A stretch of 64,000 nt of DNA from Gloeotrichia echinulata CP02 (lineage in GTDB: Bacteria > Cyanobacteriota > Cyanobacteriia > Cyanobacteriales > Nostocaceae). The stretch spans positions 6,330,001 through 6,394,000 of the forward strand of contig CP051187.1 of the NCBI GenBank assembly GCA_038087035.1, read 5' to 3'. How positions within the stretch are numbered: the stretch's first letter is position 1; the number at the start of each line of letters is the position of its first letter. The translations under genes were made by a program, and so were the position numbers. Of this stretch, positions 16,848-24,989 are shown piece by piece. The notes beneath the pieces are model-generated. The model did no database searches and was not told the origin of the DNA. It saw nothing but the letters and a program-made list of their open reading frames with translations.

Positions 16848-18920
16848 TCAAGTATTTCCCAAACCCAGTCGATCTAAAATAAAAGCATATTCAAAGGCAA
16901 TTTCGCGCAAAGTTTCATAACGTCCAGAGGCGCCGCTGTGTCCTGCATCCATGTTGGTTTTTAACAAGAGAATATTGTTATCAGTTTTCAGTTCTCGCAG
17001 TTTCGCTATCCATTTGGCTGGTTCCCAATATTTGACGCGAGAATCATTTAAGCCTGCAGTAATTAACAAATCTGGGTAATCTTTCGCCTCAGTATTATCG
17101 TAGGGTGAGTAAGATTTGATGTAGTCATAATAAACTTTGTCGTTGGGATTTCCCCATTCTTCCCACTCCTGCGCTGAGAGGGGCAAAGATGTATCTAATA
17201 TAGTAGTCACTACATCGACAAAGGGGACATGGGCGACTGCTATTTTAAATAATTCGGGACGCATATTAATTACTGCTCCGATTAATAAGCCACCAGCGCT
17301 ACCACCGGTAATTGCAAGGGCGTTGCTATTTGTCCACTTTTCGGCAATCAAATACTCAGCACAGGTGATAAAATCTGTGAAGGTATTCTTTTTCTGCAAA
17401 AATTTACCATCTTCATACCACTTACGCCCCATTTCTTGACCACCGCGAATATGGGCGATCGCAAATACTACTCCTCGATCTAGCAGTGTCAGTCGAGTTG
17501 ATGAAAATGACGCAGAGGAAGAATAACCGTAAGCCCCATAGCCTTTGAGTACCAAGGGGTTTTGACCATCTTTTTTGATTCCTCGTTTGTAAACTATAGA
17601 AATGGGAATCTGTGTACCATCTTGAGCAGTAGCTATTAGCCACTCGCTCTGATATTGAGTTTTATCATAACCACCGATAACTTCTGTTTCTTTGAGCAAT
17701 TCCCGTTGATGGGTTTCCATGTTGTAATCGAAAACTGATTCGGGAGTAATAAAAGAAGTATAATTAAAGCGCAGGATGGTAGTATTAAATTCTGGGTTAT
17801 TGCCTTCGTCAAATTCATATGTTGGCTCTGGAAAAGTTAGATTATTTTCCTCACCTGTTGATAGATTTCGCACCCGTGCAGTTTGTAATCCAGCCTTTCT
17901 TTCATAAATTACCAAGTAATTGGCAAACAAACTAATTCCTGATAATAGCACATCTTCTTGATGGGGAATTACAGTTTGCCAGTTTTCTTTTGCTGGCGTG
18001 GCTACCGGCGTTTTCATTAATTTAAAGTTGGTAGCTGCGTCATTGGTTACAATATAGAAGTAATCAGTATGATGCTCAACCTCATATTCTATTCCCGTAG
18101 TTCGTGGGTGGATTAGCTGGAAATCTCCACGGGGATGAGCAGCATCTAAATAATGAATTTCTGTGGTAATGCTGCTTTGTAAAATAAATAAAATATATGC
18201 TTCACTACTAGTTTTTTCCACATATAAATTATAGCTATCATCTGGTTCTTCATAAATTAAAGCATCTGCAACTGGGTCAGTGCCTAAAGTGTGGCTAAAC
18301 AGTTGATAAGGACGGTTAGCATCATTTATTTTCGTGTAAAAAACTGTTTGGTTATCGTTAGCCCAGGCAAAAGAAAAATAAGTTTCAGGGATGGTCTCGG
18401 TATATAATTGACATGTAGCTAGGTCTAGAAAAAATAAAGTGTATTCTTCAGAACCGCTAGTATCAATCGAATAAGCTAATATTTGATGATTGGGGCTAAT
18501 ATCAAATATACCTAAACTAAAAAATTCGTGTTCCTTAGCGAGTTCATTTTCATCTAACAGCACTTCTTCGGGAGCTTCTAAACTGCCTTTTTTCCGGCAA
18601 TAAATTGGATAAGCTTTACCTTCTTCTGTGCGTGAATAATAGTAATAGTCATCTTTGCGGTATGGTACTGATAAATCAGTTTCCTTAATCCTGTGTAGCA
18701 TTTCGTTGTAGAGTTGTGTTTGCAACTCTTCCGTGTGCTGGGTCATCGCTGTCGTATATGCATTTTCGGCATTGAGATAGGCGATAACTTTGGGATTGTC
18801 CATATCCCGTAGCCAAAAGTAGTTGTCAATTCGGCGGTCTTCATGCAACTCCAAAACCTGCGGCTGTTTGTCAGCGATAGGTGGCGTGACAATTTTTTGT
18901 AAAGCGTTATTTTTACTCAT
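16848..18920 (-). CDS. Prolyl-oligopeptidase family S9 peptidase (oligopeptidase B-like)
   Basis: A 690-residue cytosolic serine peptidase. Residues about 20-410 form the beta-propeller region starting with the characteristic DDYFWLRD-like YFWLRDMDNPKVIAYLNAEN. The alpha/beta-hydrolase domain contains SYKRG-type SIVYKRGIKKDG, GYGAYGYSS, IAHIRGGQEMGRKWYEDGK, the nucleophile in ITGGSAGG (S541), aspartate D626 in GLNDSRV and histidine H661 in DAGHSG. The catalytic triad is complete. The start at 18920 (MSKNNALQ) is preferred to an ORF start 30 bp upstream. Likely role is degradation of short peptides after basic residues. Confidence 0.93.
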   Translation of the reverse strand: MSKNNALQKIVTPPIADKQPQVLELHEDRRIDNYFWLRDMDNPKVIAYLNAENAYTTAMTQHTEELQTQLYNEMLHRIKETDLSVPYRKDDYYYYSRTEEGKAYPIYCRKKGSLEAPEEVLLDENELAKEHEFFSLGIFDISPNHQILAYSIDTSGSEEYTLFFLDLATCQLYTETIPETYFSFAWANDNQTVFYTKINDANRPYQLFSHTLGTDPVADALIYEEPDDSYNLYVEKTSSEAYILFILQSSITTEIHYLDAAHPRGDFQLIHPRTTGIEYEVEHHTDYFYIVTNDAATNFKLMKTPVATPAKENWQTVIPHQEDVLLSGISLFANYLVIYERKAGLQTARVRNLSTGEENNLTFPEPTYEFDEGNNPEFNTTILRFNYTSFITPESVFDYNMETHQRELLKETEVIGGYDKTQYQSEWLIATAQDGTQIPISIVYKRGIKKDGQNPLVLKGYGAYGYSSSASFSSTRLTLLDRGVVFAIAHIRGGQEMGRKWYEDGKFLQKKNTFTDFITCAEYLIAEKWTNSNALAITGGSAGGLLIGAVINMRPELFKIAVAHVPFVDVVTTILDTSLPLSAQEWEEWGNPNDKVYYDYIKSYSPYDNTEAKDYPDLLITAGLNDSRVKYWEPAKWIAKLRELKTDNNILLLKTNMDAGHSGASGRYETLREIAFEYAFILDRLGLGNT

Positions 18921-18973
18921 ACTTTTGTTAAGAGGGTAAATGTATAGCAAATCACATTAATTATGATTTGTTT

Positions 18974-19023
18974 GTAGTTAGCAGTTTAGTAATTAAATAT
19001 TTAACCACTAAACTGCTAACTAC
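18974..19023. terminator. 17-bp perfect inverted repeat
   Basis: GTAGTTAGCAGTTTAGT (18974-18990) is perfectly repeated inverted at 19007-19023 with a 16-bp A/T loop. It lies just downstream of the minus-strand membrane protein gene and upstream of the oligopeptidase gene, so it may end transcription of the former. Confidence 0.55.
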
Positions 19024-19051
19024 GAACTAATTAACTTATCACATGCTGTTG

Positions 19052-19807
19052 TTATGTTGAGCTATAAATTCCAGTTTTGTGGTGTGAGTTGATTTTTAAT
19101 TTACACAAGCCTATTGCTGGTATAACCGAGAGAATAACTGCCGTAAATCCTTGTTGACTCCAATACAATATTGCAGCACGGTAGGCTACAGGAATCAAAT
19201 CGTGGATGAGGGAAAGTAGCCATACCAACATACTGATAAAGAAAAAGGAAATTGTGGGTAAAAAATTCCACCACCAAGCACCTACTGTGCATCGCCGCAA
19301 CACCAGCCATTGAAAAAGTCCTAACCAAATTCCCGAAATAATATATGAAAGTGTTGACAAAAATCCTAAGACAAGCATTGCATCAGTTGATAAACTTTCA
19401 TTTAAAGATGAAGCAATAGAGGAAATATAGTTAATCCAGGCAGTAGAAATGCTGTTAGCAACTAGCCAACCAACACTAGTGGCTAGCATCCATAACCAAC
19501 CGGATAAATATCGACGGACAACCAGTGCTTGATCAGCCGCAAAAATCAGCGCAAACAGAAGACTGCTGAGAAATCCGCTTAAGGTATGAACTATCTGGGA
19601 ATCTTGATAAACTGCAGATGGTAAACTAACCAGAATATTTTCTAAAGCTAAACTAGCAAGGCCACCCACAACCCAACCCAAGCAGGTCATGAAGGTAAAT
19701 TGAATCAAGAATCGCCGACGCTGGGAAGGAGGAATCAAAAACCTGCCTGGATTGGGAGCTTTGTAAGTTGATGTATGATCAGTGGAACGGTGAGAGTCGG
19801 TTTGCAT
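19052..19807 (-). CDS. Hypothetical multi-pass membrane protein
   Basis: A 251-residue protein not assigned to a family. After a polar N-terminus of about 35 residues there are roughly six hydrophobic segments (starting with FTFMTCLGWVVGGLASLAL, then FLSSLLFALIFAADQAL, WLWMLATSVGWLVANSIS, AMLVLGFLSTLSYIISGIWL, TISFFFISMLVWLLSLI and FTAVILSVIPAIGLC). GWVVGGL and GLFQWLVLRR resemble the short repeats of small cyanobacterial integral membrane proteins of unknown function. It is divergently oriented to hemE, with 116 bp between the start codons. Confidence 0.7.
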   Translation of the reverse strand: MQTDSHRSTDHTSTYKAPNPGRFLIPPSQRRRFLIQFTFMTCLGWVVGGLASLALENILVSLPSAVYQDSQIVHTLSGFLSSLLFALIFAADQALVVRRYLSGWLWMLATSVGWLVANSISTAWINYISSIASSLNESLSTDAMLVLGFLSTLSYIISGIWLGLFQWLVLRRCTVGAWWWNFLPTISFFFISMLVWLLSLIHDLIPVAYRAAILYWSQQGFTAVILSVIPAIGLCKLKINSHHKTGIYSST

Positions 19808-19923
19808 ATTAAGTTAAATTAAGCAGCGATTACAGCTTTTGAGGCGAACCTCCTGAAAAAGCGTAATCTCAGAATGATAAGCTAAACAGTGGCATAAAAA
19901 AGTGACTTAGGATGAAGTGCTAA

Positions 19924-20979
19924 ATGGGTGTTTCCTCAACAGCTCCTAATCTCCTGCTGGCAGCTCGTGGCGAAGTAGTAGACCGTCCCCCTGTATGGAT
20001 GATGCGCCAAGCCGGACGATATATGAAAGCTTATCGAGACTTAAGGGAGAAGTATCCTTCTTTCCGCGATCGCTCTGAAATTCCCGAAGTAGCGATTGAA
20101 GTTTCCTTGCAACCGTGGAAAGCTTTCCAACCAGACGGAGTAATCCTATTTTCTGACATTGTTACCCCATTGCCTGCTTTAGGCATTGACATGGACATTG
20201 CAGAAGGAAAAGGACCAATTATTTACTCGCCCATTCGCACTCAAGAACAAGTTGATCTCCTGCGTCCCTTAGACCCAGAAACAGCCCTGTCATTTATTAA
20301 AACAATTTTGCAGGCCCTGCGGTCAGAAGTAGGCAACAAATCAACGGTTTTAGGCTTTGTCGGTGCGCCGTGGACATTAGCAGCCTATGTAGTCGAGGGG
20401 AAAGGTTCCAAAACCTACTCCGTCATCAAAAACATGGCATTTTCCTCTCCAGCAGTACTGCATCAACTGTTAACCAAATTAGCAGATGCGATCGCAGTTT
20501 ATGTGCGCTACCAAATTGACAGCGGCGCCCAAGTTGTGCAAATGTTCGATTCTTGGGCAGGTCAATTAAGTCCTCAAGATTATGACACCTTCGCCCTTCC
20601 CTATCAGCAACGGGTTTTCCAACAAGTCAAGCAAACCCATCCCGACACACCTTTAATTTTGCTCGTTAGCGGAAGCGCCGGTGTTTTAGAGAGAATGGCA
20701 CAATCTGGCGCTGATGTCGTCACTGTAGACTGGTCAGTAGATATGGCAGATGCTAGAGCCAGATTAGGCAAACACGTCAAAGTTCAGGGTAATCTTGATC
20801 CTGGAGTCCTATTTGGCTCTAAAGAGTTTATCCGCGATCGCATCCTCGATACCGTTCGCAAAGCCGGTAATTGGGGTCACATTCTCAACCTCGGTCATGG
20901 TGTACTACCTGAAACTCCAGAAGAAAACGTCGCTTTCTTCTTTGAAACCGCAAAACAACTCAATGCAGTTGTGTCGTAA
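19924..20979 (+). CDS. hemE: Uroporphyrinogen decarboxylase
   Basis: A 351-residue enzyme that decarboxylates the four acetate groups of uroporphyrinogen III to give coproporphyrinogen III, serving heme, chlorophyll and bilin synthesis. The signature [20 protein letters not shown] is at about residues 22-41 with the substrate-binding arginines, followed by [42 protein letters not shown] and the C-terminal [15 protein letters not shown]. All expected motifs and length are present. It is a single-gene unit followed by opposing heptamer arrays. Confidence 0.97.
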   Translation: MGVSSTAPNLLLAARGEVVDRPPVWMMRQAGRYMKAYRDLREKYPSFRDRSEIPEVAIEVSLQPWKAFQPDGVILFSDIVTPLPALGIDMDIAEGKGPIIYSPIRTQEQVDLLRPLDPETALSFIKTILQALRSEVGNKSTVLGFVGAPWTLAAYVVEGKGSKTYSVIKNMAFSSPAVLHQLLTKLADAIAVYVRYQIDSGAQVVQMFDSWAGQLSPQDYDTFALPYQQRVFQQVKQTHPDTPLILLVSGSAGVLERMAQSGADVVTVDWSVDMADARARLGKHVKVQGNLDPGVLFGSKEFIRDRILDTVRKAGNWGHILNLGHGVLPETPEENVAFFFETAKQLNAVVS

Positions 20980-20986
20980 ATTACAA

Positions 20987-21150
20987 CTTAGGAGTTAGGC
21001 GTTAGGGGTTATGAGTTATAAGTTATAAGTTATGAGTTATGAGTTATTTAGTTATTAGCTGTCAGACGCGGAGTAAATTTTTATTCCTAACTCTTAACTC
21101 CTAACTCCTAATTCCTAACTCCTAATTCCTAACTCTCAACTCCTAACTCT
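20987..21150. repeat. Opposed heptamer arrays able to pair
   Basis: On the left, units such as TAGGAGTTAGG, GTTATAA and GTTATGA; on the right, complementary units such as CCTAACTCCTAA and CTTAACT. The two arms (about 20987-21060 and 21084-21150) are partly complementary, so the hemE 3' region could fold into a long imperfect hairpin. Confidence 0.7.
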
Positions 21151-21159
21151 TAATTGACT

Positions 21160-22125
21160 ATGAGTCCAAAACGCATTTTCGTGACTGGTGCTAGTGGCTG
21201 TATAGGTCACTATATAAGTGAAGCCTTAATTCAAGAAACAAATCACGAACTTTATCTACTGGTAAGAAACCCCAGTAAACTGCAAGTAGATACCCAAGCA
21301 CGTCCAGGTATCACCGTCTTGCAGGGTGATATGCTCAAAATTAACCTGTTTGCCGACTTGCTAGCAACAATTGATATAGCGGTGCTAACAGCGACGGCTT
21401 GGGGCGGTAATAATACCTTTGATATTAATGTCTTCAAGACTTTAGAATTGATGAAATTGCTCGATCCAAACAGATGCGAACAGATAATTTATTTTTCTAC
21501 CGCTAGTGTTTTAGATCGCCATAATCATCCACTAAAACAAGCAGGAGAAATCGGTACAGATTACGTGCGTTCTAAATATGATTGTTTACATCGGTTATCA
21601 AAATTAGAAGTAGCATCCAAAATTACCACTGTATTTCCCACTTTAGTTTTGGGCGGTGATGCTCATAAACCCTATTCTCACCTCACATCTGGTATCCCAG
21701 AAGTTACGAAATATATTAACTTAATTCGGTTTTTGAAGGCTGAGGGTAGTTTTCACTTTATTCACGGGCAAGATATTGCCACTGTTGTGGGATATTTAAT
21801 TGAGCATCCACCCGCAGAAAATGAACCCCGGAAGTTTGTTTTAGGTCAAACTGATTTAACTATAGACCAAGCCATAGCAGAAGTTTGCGCCTATCTTTCT
21901 AAAAAGATTTACTTCCGCATCCCCCTATCTACATCCTTAGCTAATTTGATTATTGCTGTGTTTCGCATTCAAATGGCAGCTTGGGATAGATTCTGCATGA
22001 ATTATCGCTATTTTAGTTATGATAATGTCATCAATCCGTCCAGTTTTGGGTTGCCAAATTACTGTGCAACCATGACTGATATTTTGCAAATTAGCGGTGT
22101 GCAAAATGGTGCTGTAAAAAAATAA
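21160..22125 (+). CDS. NAD-dependent epimerase/dehydratase family protein
   Basis: A 321-residue extended short-chain dehydrogenase. The N-terminal Rossmann motif is RIFVTGASGCIGHYI, followed by VLQGDML, AVLTATAWGGNN, and a modified active-site region (YFSTASVLD then a YVRSKYDCLHRL segment with the YxxxK pair). Its C-terminal part carries HFIHGQDIATVVGYL, typical of epimerases. The reaction is not identifiable. The ATG at 21160 is chosen over an in-frame TTG at 21154. The upstream region is entirely heptamer repeat. Confidence 0.82.
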   Translation: MSPKRIFVTGASGCIGHYISEALIQETNHELYLLVRNPSKLQVDTQARPGITVLQGDMLKINLFADLLATIDIAVLTATAWGGNNTFDINVFKTLELMKLLDPNRCEQIIYFSTASVLDRHNHPLKQAGEIGTDYVRSKYDCLHRLSKLEVASKITTVFPTLVLGGDAHKPYSHLTSGIPEVTKYINLIRFLKAEGSFHFIHGQDIATVVGYLIEHPPAENEPRKFVLGQTDLTIDQAIAEVCAYLSKKIYFRIPLSTSLANLIIAVFRIQMAAWDRFCMNYRYFSYDNVINPSSFGLPNYCATMTDILQISGVQNGAVKK

Positions 22126-22133
22126 TAACATTC

Positions 22134-22186
22134 TTGTGGGGTGGGCATCCTGTCCGCCTAGGACGGGCGAGACGCCCATACCACAA
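22134..22186. repeat. Nested palindromic repeat
   Basis: TTGTGG...CCACAA encloses TGGGC...GCCCA and an inner GTCC/GGAC stem, forming a nested palindrome downstream of the epimerase gene. A shorter related sequence (GCAGGCATCTTGCCTGC) is at about 27669-27686 after alaS. Confidence 0.65.
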
Positions 22187-22231
22187 TGTATTGGATTGAA
22201 TTAATAACCCCTAGATTTAGGAGGAAAGTCT

Positions 22232-22417
22232 ATGTTAAAAACTATTAAAGGAATTTATAAAAACGGCAAAATTGAACTAGACGAAACACCAGAGGGTATT
22301 ACTGAAAGTCCGGTCTTTGTTACTTTCTTGGAAATCAAGCCCACCACTTGGCCAGAAATAATCATGGAATATCAAGGTGTAGAAGACAGTATCCTCTTAT
22401 CGTCACATCTAACGTGA
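22232..22417 (+). CDS. Small antitoxin-like protein (AF2212/DUF104-like)
   Basis: A 61-residue protein starting MLKTIKGIYKNGKIELDETP, the beta-hairpin start typical of small antitoxin-family proteins encoded beside PIN-type toxins. A good ribosome-binding site (TAGGAGGAAAG) precedes the ATG. The C-terminal part (VEDSILLSSHLT) diverges from the expected helix, and no toxin gene follows; the next 320 bp contain only short open fragments. It may be a truncated or orphan antitoxin. Confidence 0.6.
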   Translation: MLKTIKGIYKNGKIELDETPEGITESPVFVTFLEIKPTTWPEIIMEYQGVEDSILLSSHLT

Positions 22418-22740
22418 AAGAATTTCAAAGAGTGCCCAGTTTACAAATCGAAAATTGGCGTTCTCCTCTCGAAAAATATTACTGAGTATTAAGTATCACA
22501 AATAACAGATGCTCGCCATCGGGAACTAGGCGATCGCAAATAGCGTCCAGTAACTATCAACAATATGTATTCTCTTGCAAAATTAGTAGGCTCAGGATGT
22601 GTTCTGGGCAACTTTTTATTATTTTAGTTGAGATGCAAACAAAAATAATAGTGGTAAGCTAAAACAAATATGGAAAAAAGTCAATAAGTCTTTATTTTCG
22701 TTACAGTGGGATAACAATCATAGTGTGAGGATTGATACTG

Positions 22741-24342
22741 ATGCGAATCTTACTAGTTTACCCGATATTTCCCAAAACCTTTTGGTCATACGAAAAAATT
22801 CTAGAGTTAGTTGATCGCAAAGTTTTGTTACCACCTTTAGGTTTAGTGACAGTAGCGGCCATTTTGCCCCAAGAATGGGAATTTAAGCTGGTTGATCGCA
22901 ACATTCGCCCCGCGACTGAAGAAGAATGGGCTTGGGCTGATGTGGTAGTTTTCTCGGCGATGATTGTCCAGAAACAAGATTTACTAGAACAAATCCGCGA
23001 AGCAAAAAGACGTGGTAAATTGGTTGCAGTCGGTGGTCCTTACCCAACTTCAGTACCTAGTGGAGTTCAAGAAGCTGGTGCAGATTTTCTCATTCTTGAT
23101 GAAGGAGAAATCACCCTACCGATGTTTGTCGAAGCAATTCAAAAAGGTGAAAAATCTGGGACATTCCGCACCACAGAAAAACCCGATGTCACAACTACAC
23201 CCATCCCCCGTTTTGATTTATTGGAATTGAATGCTTATGATTCAATGTCAATTCAATTTTCGCGGGGTTGTCCTTTCCAGTGCGAATTTTGTGACATTAT
23301 TGTGCTTTATGGTCGCAAACCCCGGACGAAATCTCCAGCACAATTGTTGGCAGAATTAGATTATCTTTATGAATTAGGTTGGCGCCGCAGCGTGTTCATG
23401 GTCGATGACAACTTTATCGGCAACAAACGAAATGTTAAATTGTTGTTGAAAGAGTTAAAAGTCTGGATGGCAGAACATCAGTATCCCTTCAGTTTTGACA
23501 CTGAAGCTTCTGTGGATTTAGCACAAGATCTAGAATTGATGGAATTAATGGTTGAATCTGGTTTTAAAGCAGTATTTTTGGGAATTGAAACCCCAGACGA
23601 AGATAGTTTGCAACTGACAAAGAAATTCCAAAATACTCGCAGTTCCTTGACAGATGCAGTGCAAACCATCATTAAAACTGGATTGCGCCCAATGGCTGGA
23701 TTTATTATCGGCTTTGATGGCGAAAAAGCCGGCGCAGGCGATCGCATTGTCCGTTTTGCTGAACAAGCAGCAATCCCCTCCACCACCTTCGCCATGTTAC
23801 AAGCGCTACCCAATACAGCACTTTGGCATCGTCTGACAAAAGAAGGAAGACTCCGGGAAGGTACAGATGGAAACATCAACCAAACCACTTTGATGAACTT
23901 CATCCCCACCCGTCCCCTGGAAGAAATTGCCAGAGAATATGTTGAAGCATTTTGTGCTTTATACGACCCAGTACAATATTTAGACCGCACCTACCGCTGT
24001 TTCTTGATGATGGGTGGACCAAGTTGGACAGCACCATTTAAAATGCCAGAATGGGTGGTTGTCAAAGCACTATTAATTGTAATTTGGCGACAAGGAATCA
24101 AACGGGAAACCCGCTGGAAATTCTGGCATCACTTATTCAGCATCATCAAGCATAACCCAAAAGTGGCAGATCATTATCTCGCCGCCTGCGCCCACAACGA
24201 GCATTTTCTAGAGTATCGCCAAATTGTACGCGATGAAATTGAAAGTCAGCTAGCAGCCTATCTTGCACAAGGCGCAGAAACACCTTATGTCCCCCCTGTC
24301 AAGGAAAAAGTGGTAGCCAAAGCTGAAGCAATAGTCAGTTAA
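22741..24342 (+). CDS. B12-binding-domain radical SAM protein (DUF4070 type)
   Basis: A 533-residue protein. Residues about 1-140 form a cobalamin-binding-like domain (MRILLVYPIFPKTFWSYE, LVAVGGPYPTSVPSG). The radical SAM domain has the cluster motif C177-x3-C181-x2-C184 in RGCPFQCEFCDII and LGIETPDEDSL, followed by an alpha-helical C-terminal region of about 150 residues. Related cyanobacterial proteins include the hopanoid methylase HpnP, but this broad family has many paralogues and the sequence gives no reason to choose HpnP specifically. The ATG at 22741 is chosen over an in-frame TTG at 22732. The product and substrate are unknown. Confidence 0.85.
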   Translation: MRILLVYPIFPKTFWSYEKILELVDRKVLLPPLGLVTVAAILPQEWEFKLVDRNIRPATEEEWAWADVVVFSAMIVQKQDLLEQIREAKRRGKLVAVGGPYPTSVPSGVQEAGADFLILDEGEITLPMFVEAIQKGEKSGTFRTTEKPDVTTTPIPRFDLLELNAYDSMSIQFSRGCPFQCEFCDIIVLYGRKPRTKSPAQLLAELDYLYELGWRRSVFMVDDNFIGNKRNVKLLLKELKVWMAEHQYPFSFDTEASVDLAQDLELMELMVESGFKAVFLGIETPDEDSLQLTKKFQNTRSSLTDAVQTIIKTGLRPMAGFIIGFDGEKAGAGDRIVRFAEQAAIPSTTFAMLQALPNTALWHRLTKEGRLREGTDGNINQTTLMNFIPTRPLEEIAREYVEAFCALYDPVQYLDRTYRCFLMMGGPSWTAPFKMPEWVVVKALLIVIWRQGIKRETRWKFWHHLFSIIKHNPKVADHYLAACAHNEHFLEYRQIVRDEIESQLAAYLAQGAETPYVPPVKEKVVAKAEAIVS

Positions 24343-24408
24343 GCATAGTCATTGGAAGTCGGCGGTTTATCCAACCCACCGCCGACTTATAGCACTTCCT
24401 ATTCAGAT

Positions 24409-24496
24409 GAGGTACAAAATTGTATCACGCGATGTAGGGGCACGGCACTGCCGTGCCCTTACCGATGTACCTCACTAGGGCGAGAAACGCTATAGG
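24409..24496. repeat. Palindromic dispersed repeat, family A copy 1
   Basis: An outer GAGGTAC/GTACCTC pair encloses GTAGGGGCACGGCA and TGCCGTGCCCTTAC, followed by CACTAGGGCGAGAAACGCTA. A near-identical copy lies at 60342-60427 downstream of hisD. Confidence 0.85.
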
Positions 24497-24510
24497 GTTT
24501 GGCAAAGGCT

Positions 24511-24829
24511 AGTAGTCTGTCAATTTTGTTTTGAGGGATTTTTGGTAGTGTGAGCGTCTCGCTCACGCGGGCAAGATGCCCGCACTACAGTCCATCATTT
24601 TTATCTTGACACAGTAGTAGTCTGTCAATTTTGTTTTGAGGGATTTTTGGTAGTGTGAGCGTCTCGCTCACGCGGGCAAGATGCCCGCACTACAGTCCAT
24701 CATTTTTATCTTGACACAGTAGTAGTCTGTCAATTTTGTTTTGAGGGATTTTTGGTAGTGTGAGCGTCTCGCTCACGCGGGCAAGATGCCCGCACTACAG
24801 TCCATCATTTTTATCTTGACAGAGTACTA
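24511..24829. mobile_element. Three tandem copies of a 105-bp palindromic MITE-like element
   Basis: Identical units start at 24511, 24616 and 24721 (period 105 bp); a fourth single copy is at 51816-51925. Each unit begins AGTAGTCTGTCAA and ends TTGACA(C/G)AGTA(C)T, giving terminal inverted repeats of about 13 bp. The middle has two perfect hairpins, GTGAGCG/CGCTCAC and GCGGGCA/TGCCCGC, enclosed by GTAGTG/CACTAC. No ORF is present. Confidence 0.88.
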
Positions 24830-24861
24830 GGATCAAGCATGAAGTAGCCAGCTGTGAGCCG

Positions 24862-24900
24862 TCAAGAATCACTGCCCTTCAAGGGCAGTGAGTATGTCAA
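24862..24900 (+). mobile_element. Orphan IS200/IS605-type right end
   Basis: CACTGCCCTT and AAGGGCAGTG (24870-24890) form a perfect 10-bp hairpin followed by AGTATGTCAA, the same layout as the right ends of the TnpB elements at 39979 and 49921. No transposase gene remains. It lies 89 bp upstream of the alaS start codon. Confidence 0.55.
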
Positions 24901-24989
24901 CATTGGAGAAAATACGCATCTGTGTTTCCAGGGTCTGGAAACCCAAGATAATCTTGATACTTCAGTTGACACTACTTTTGTAAATACTC

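Noticed and set aside
22418..22740. Possible toxin gene after the small antitoxin-like ORF
   Set aside because: Only short open fragments are present; no PIN or RelE-like motif could be identified.
23478..23990. 170-codon minus-strand ORF inside the radical SAM gene
   Set aside because: It is the antisense shadow of a well-supported gene with no recognisable domain.
22741..24342. Naming the radical SAM gene hpnP (hopanoid C-2 methylase)
   Set aside because: The family contains many cyanobacterial paralogues and no diagnostic feature or hopanoid gene neighbour is visible.
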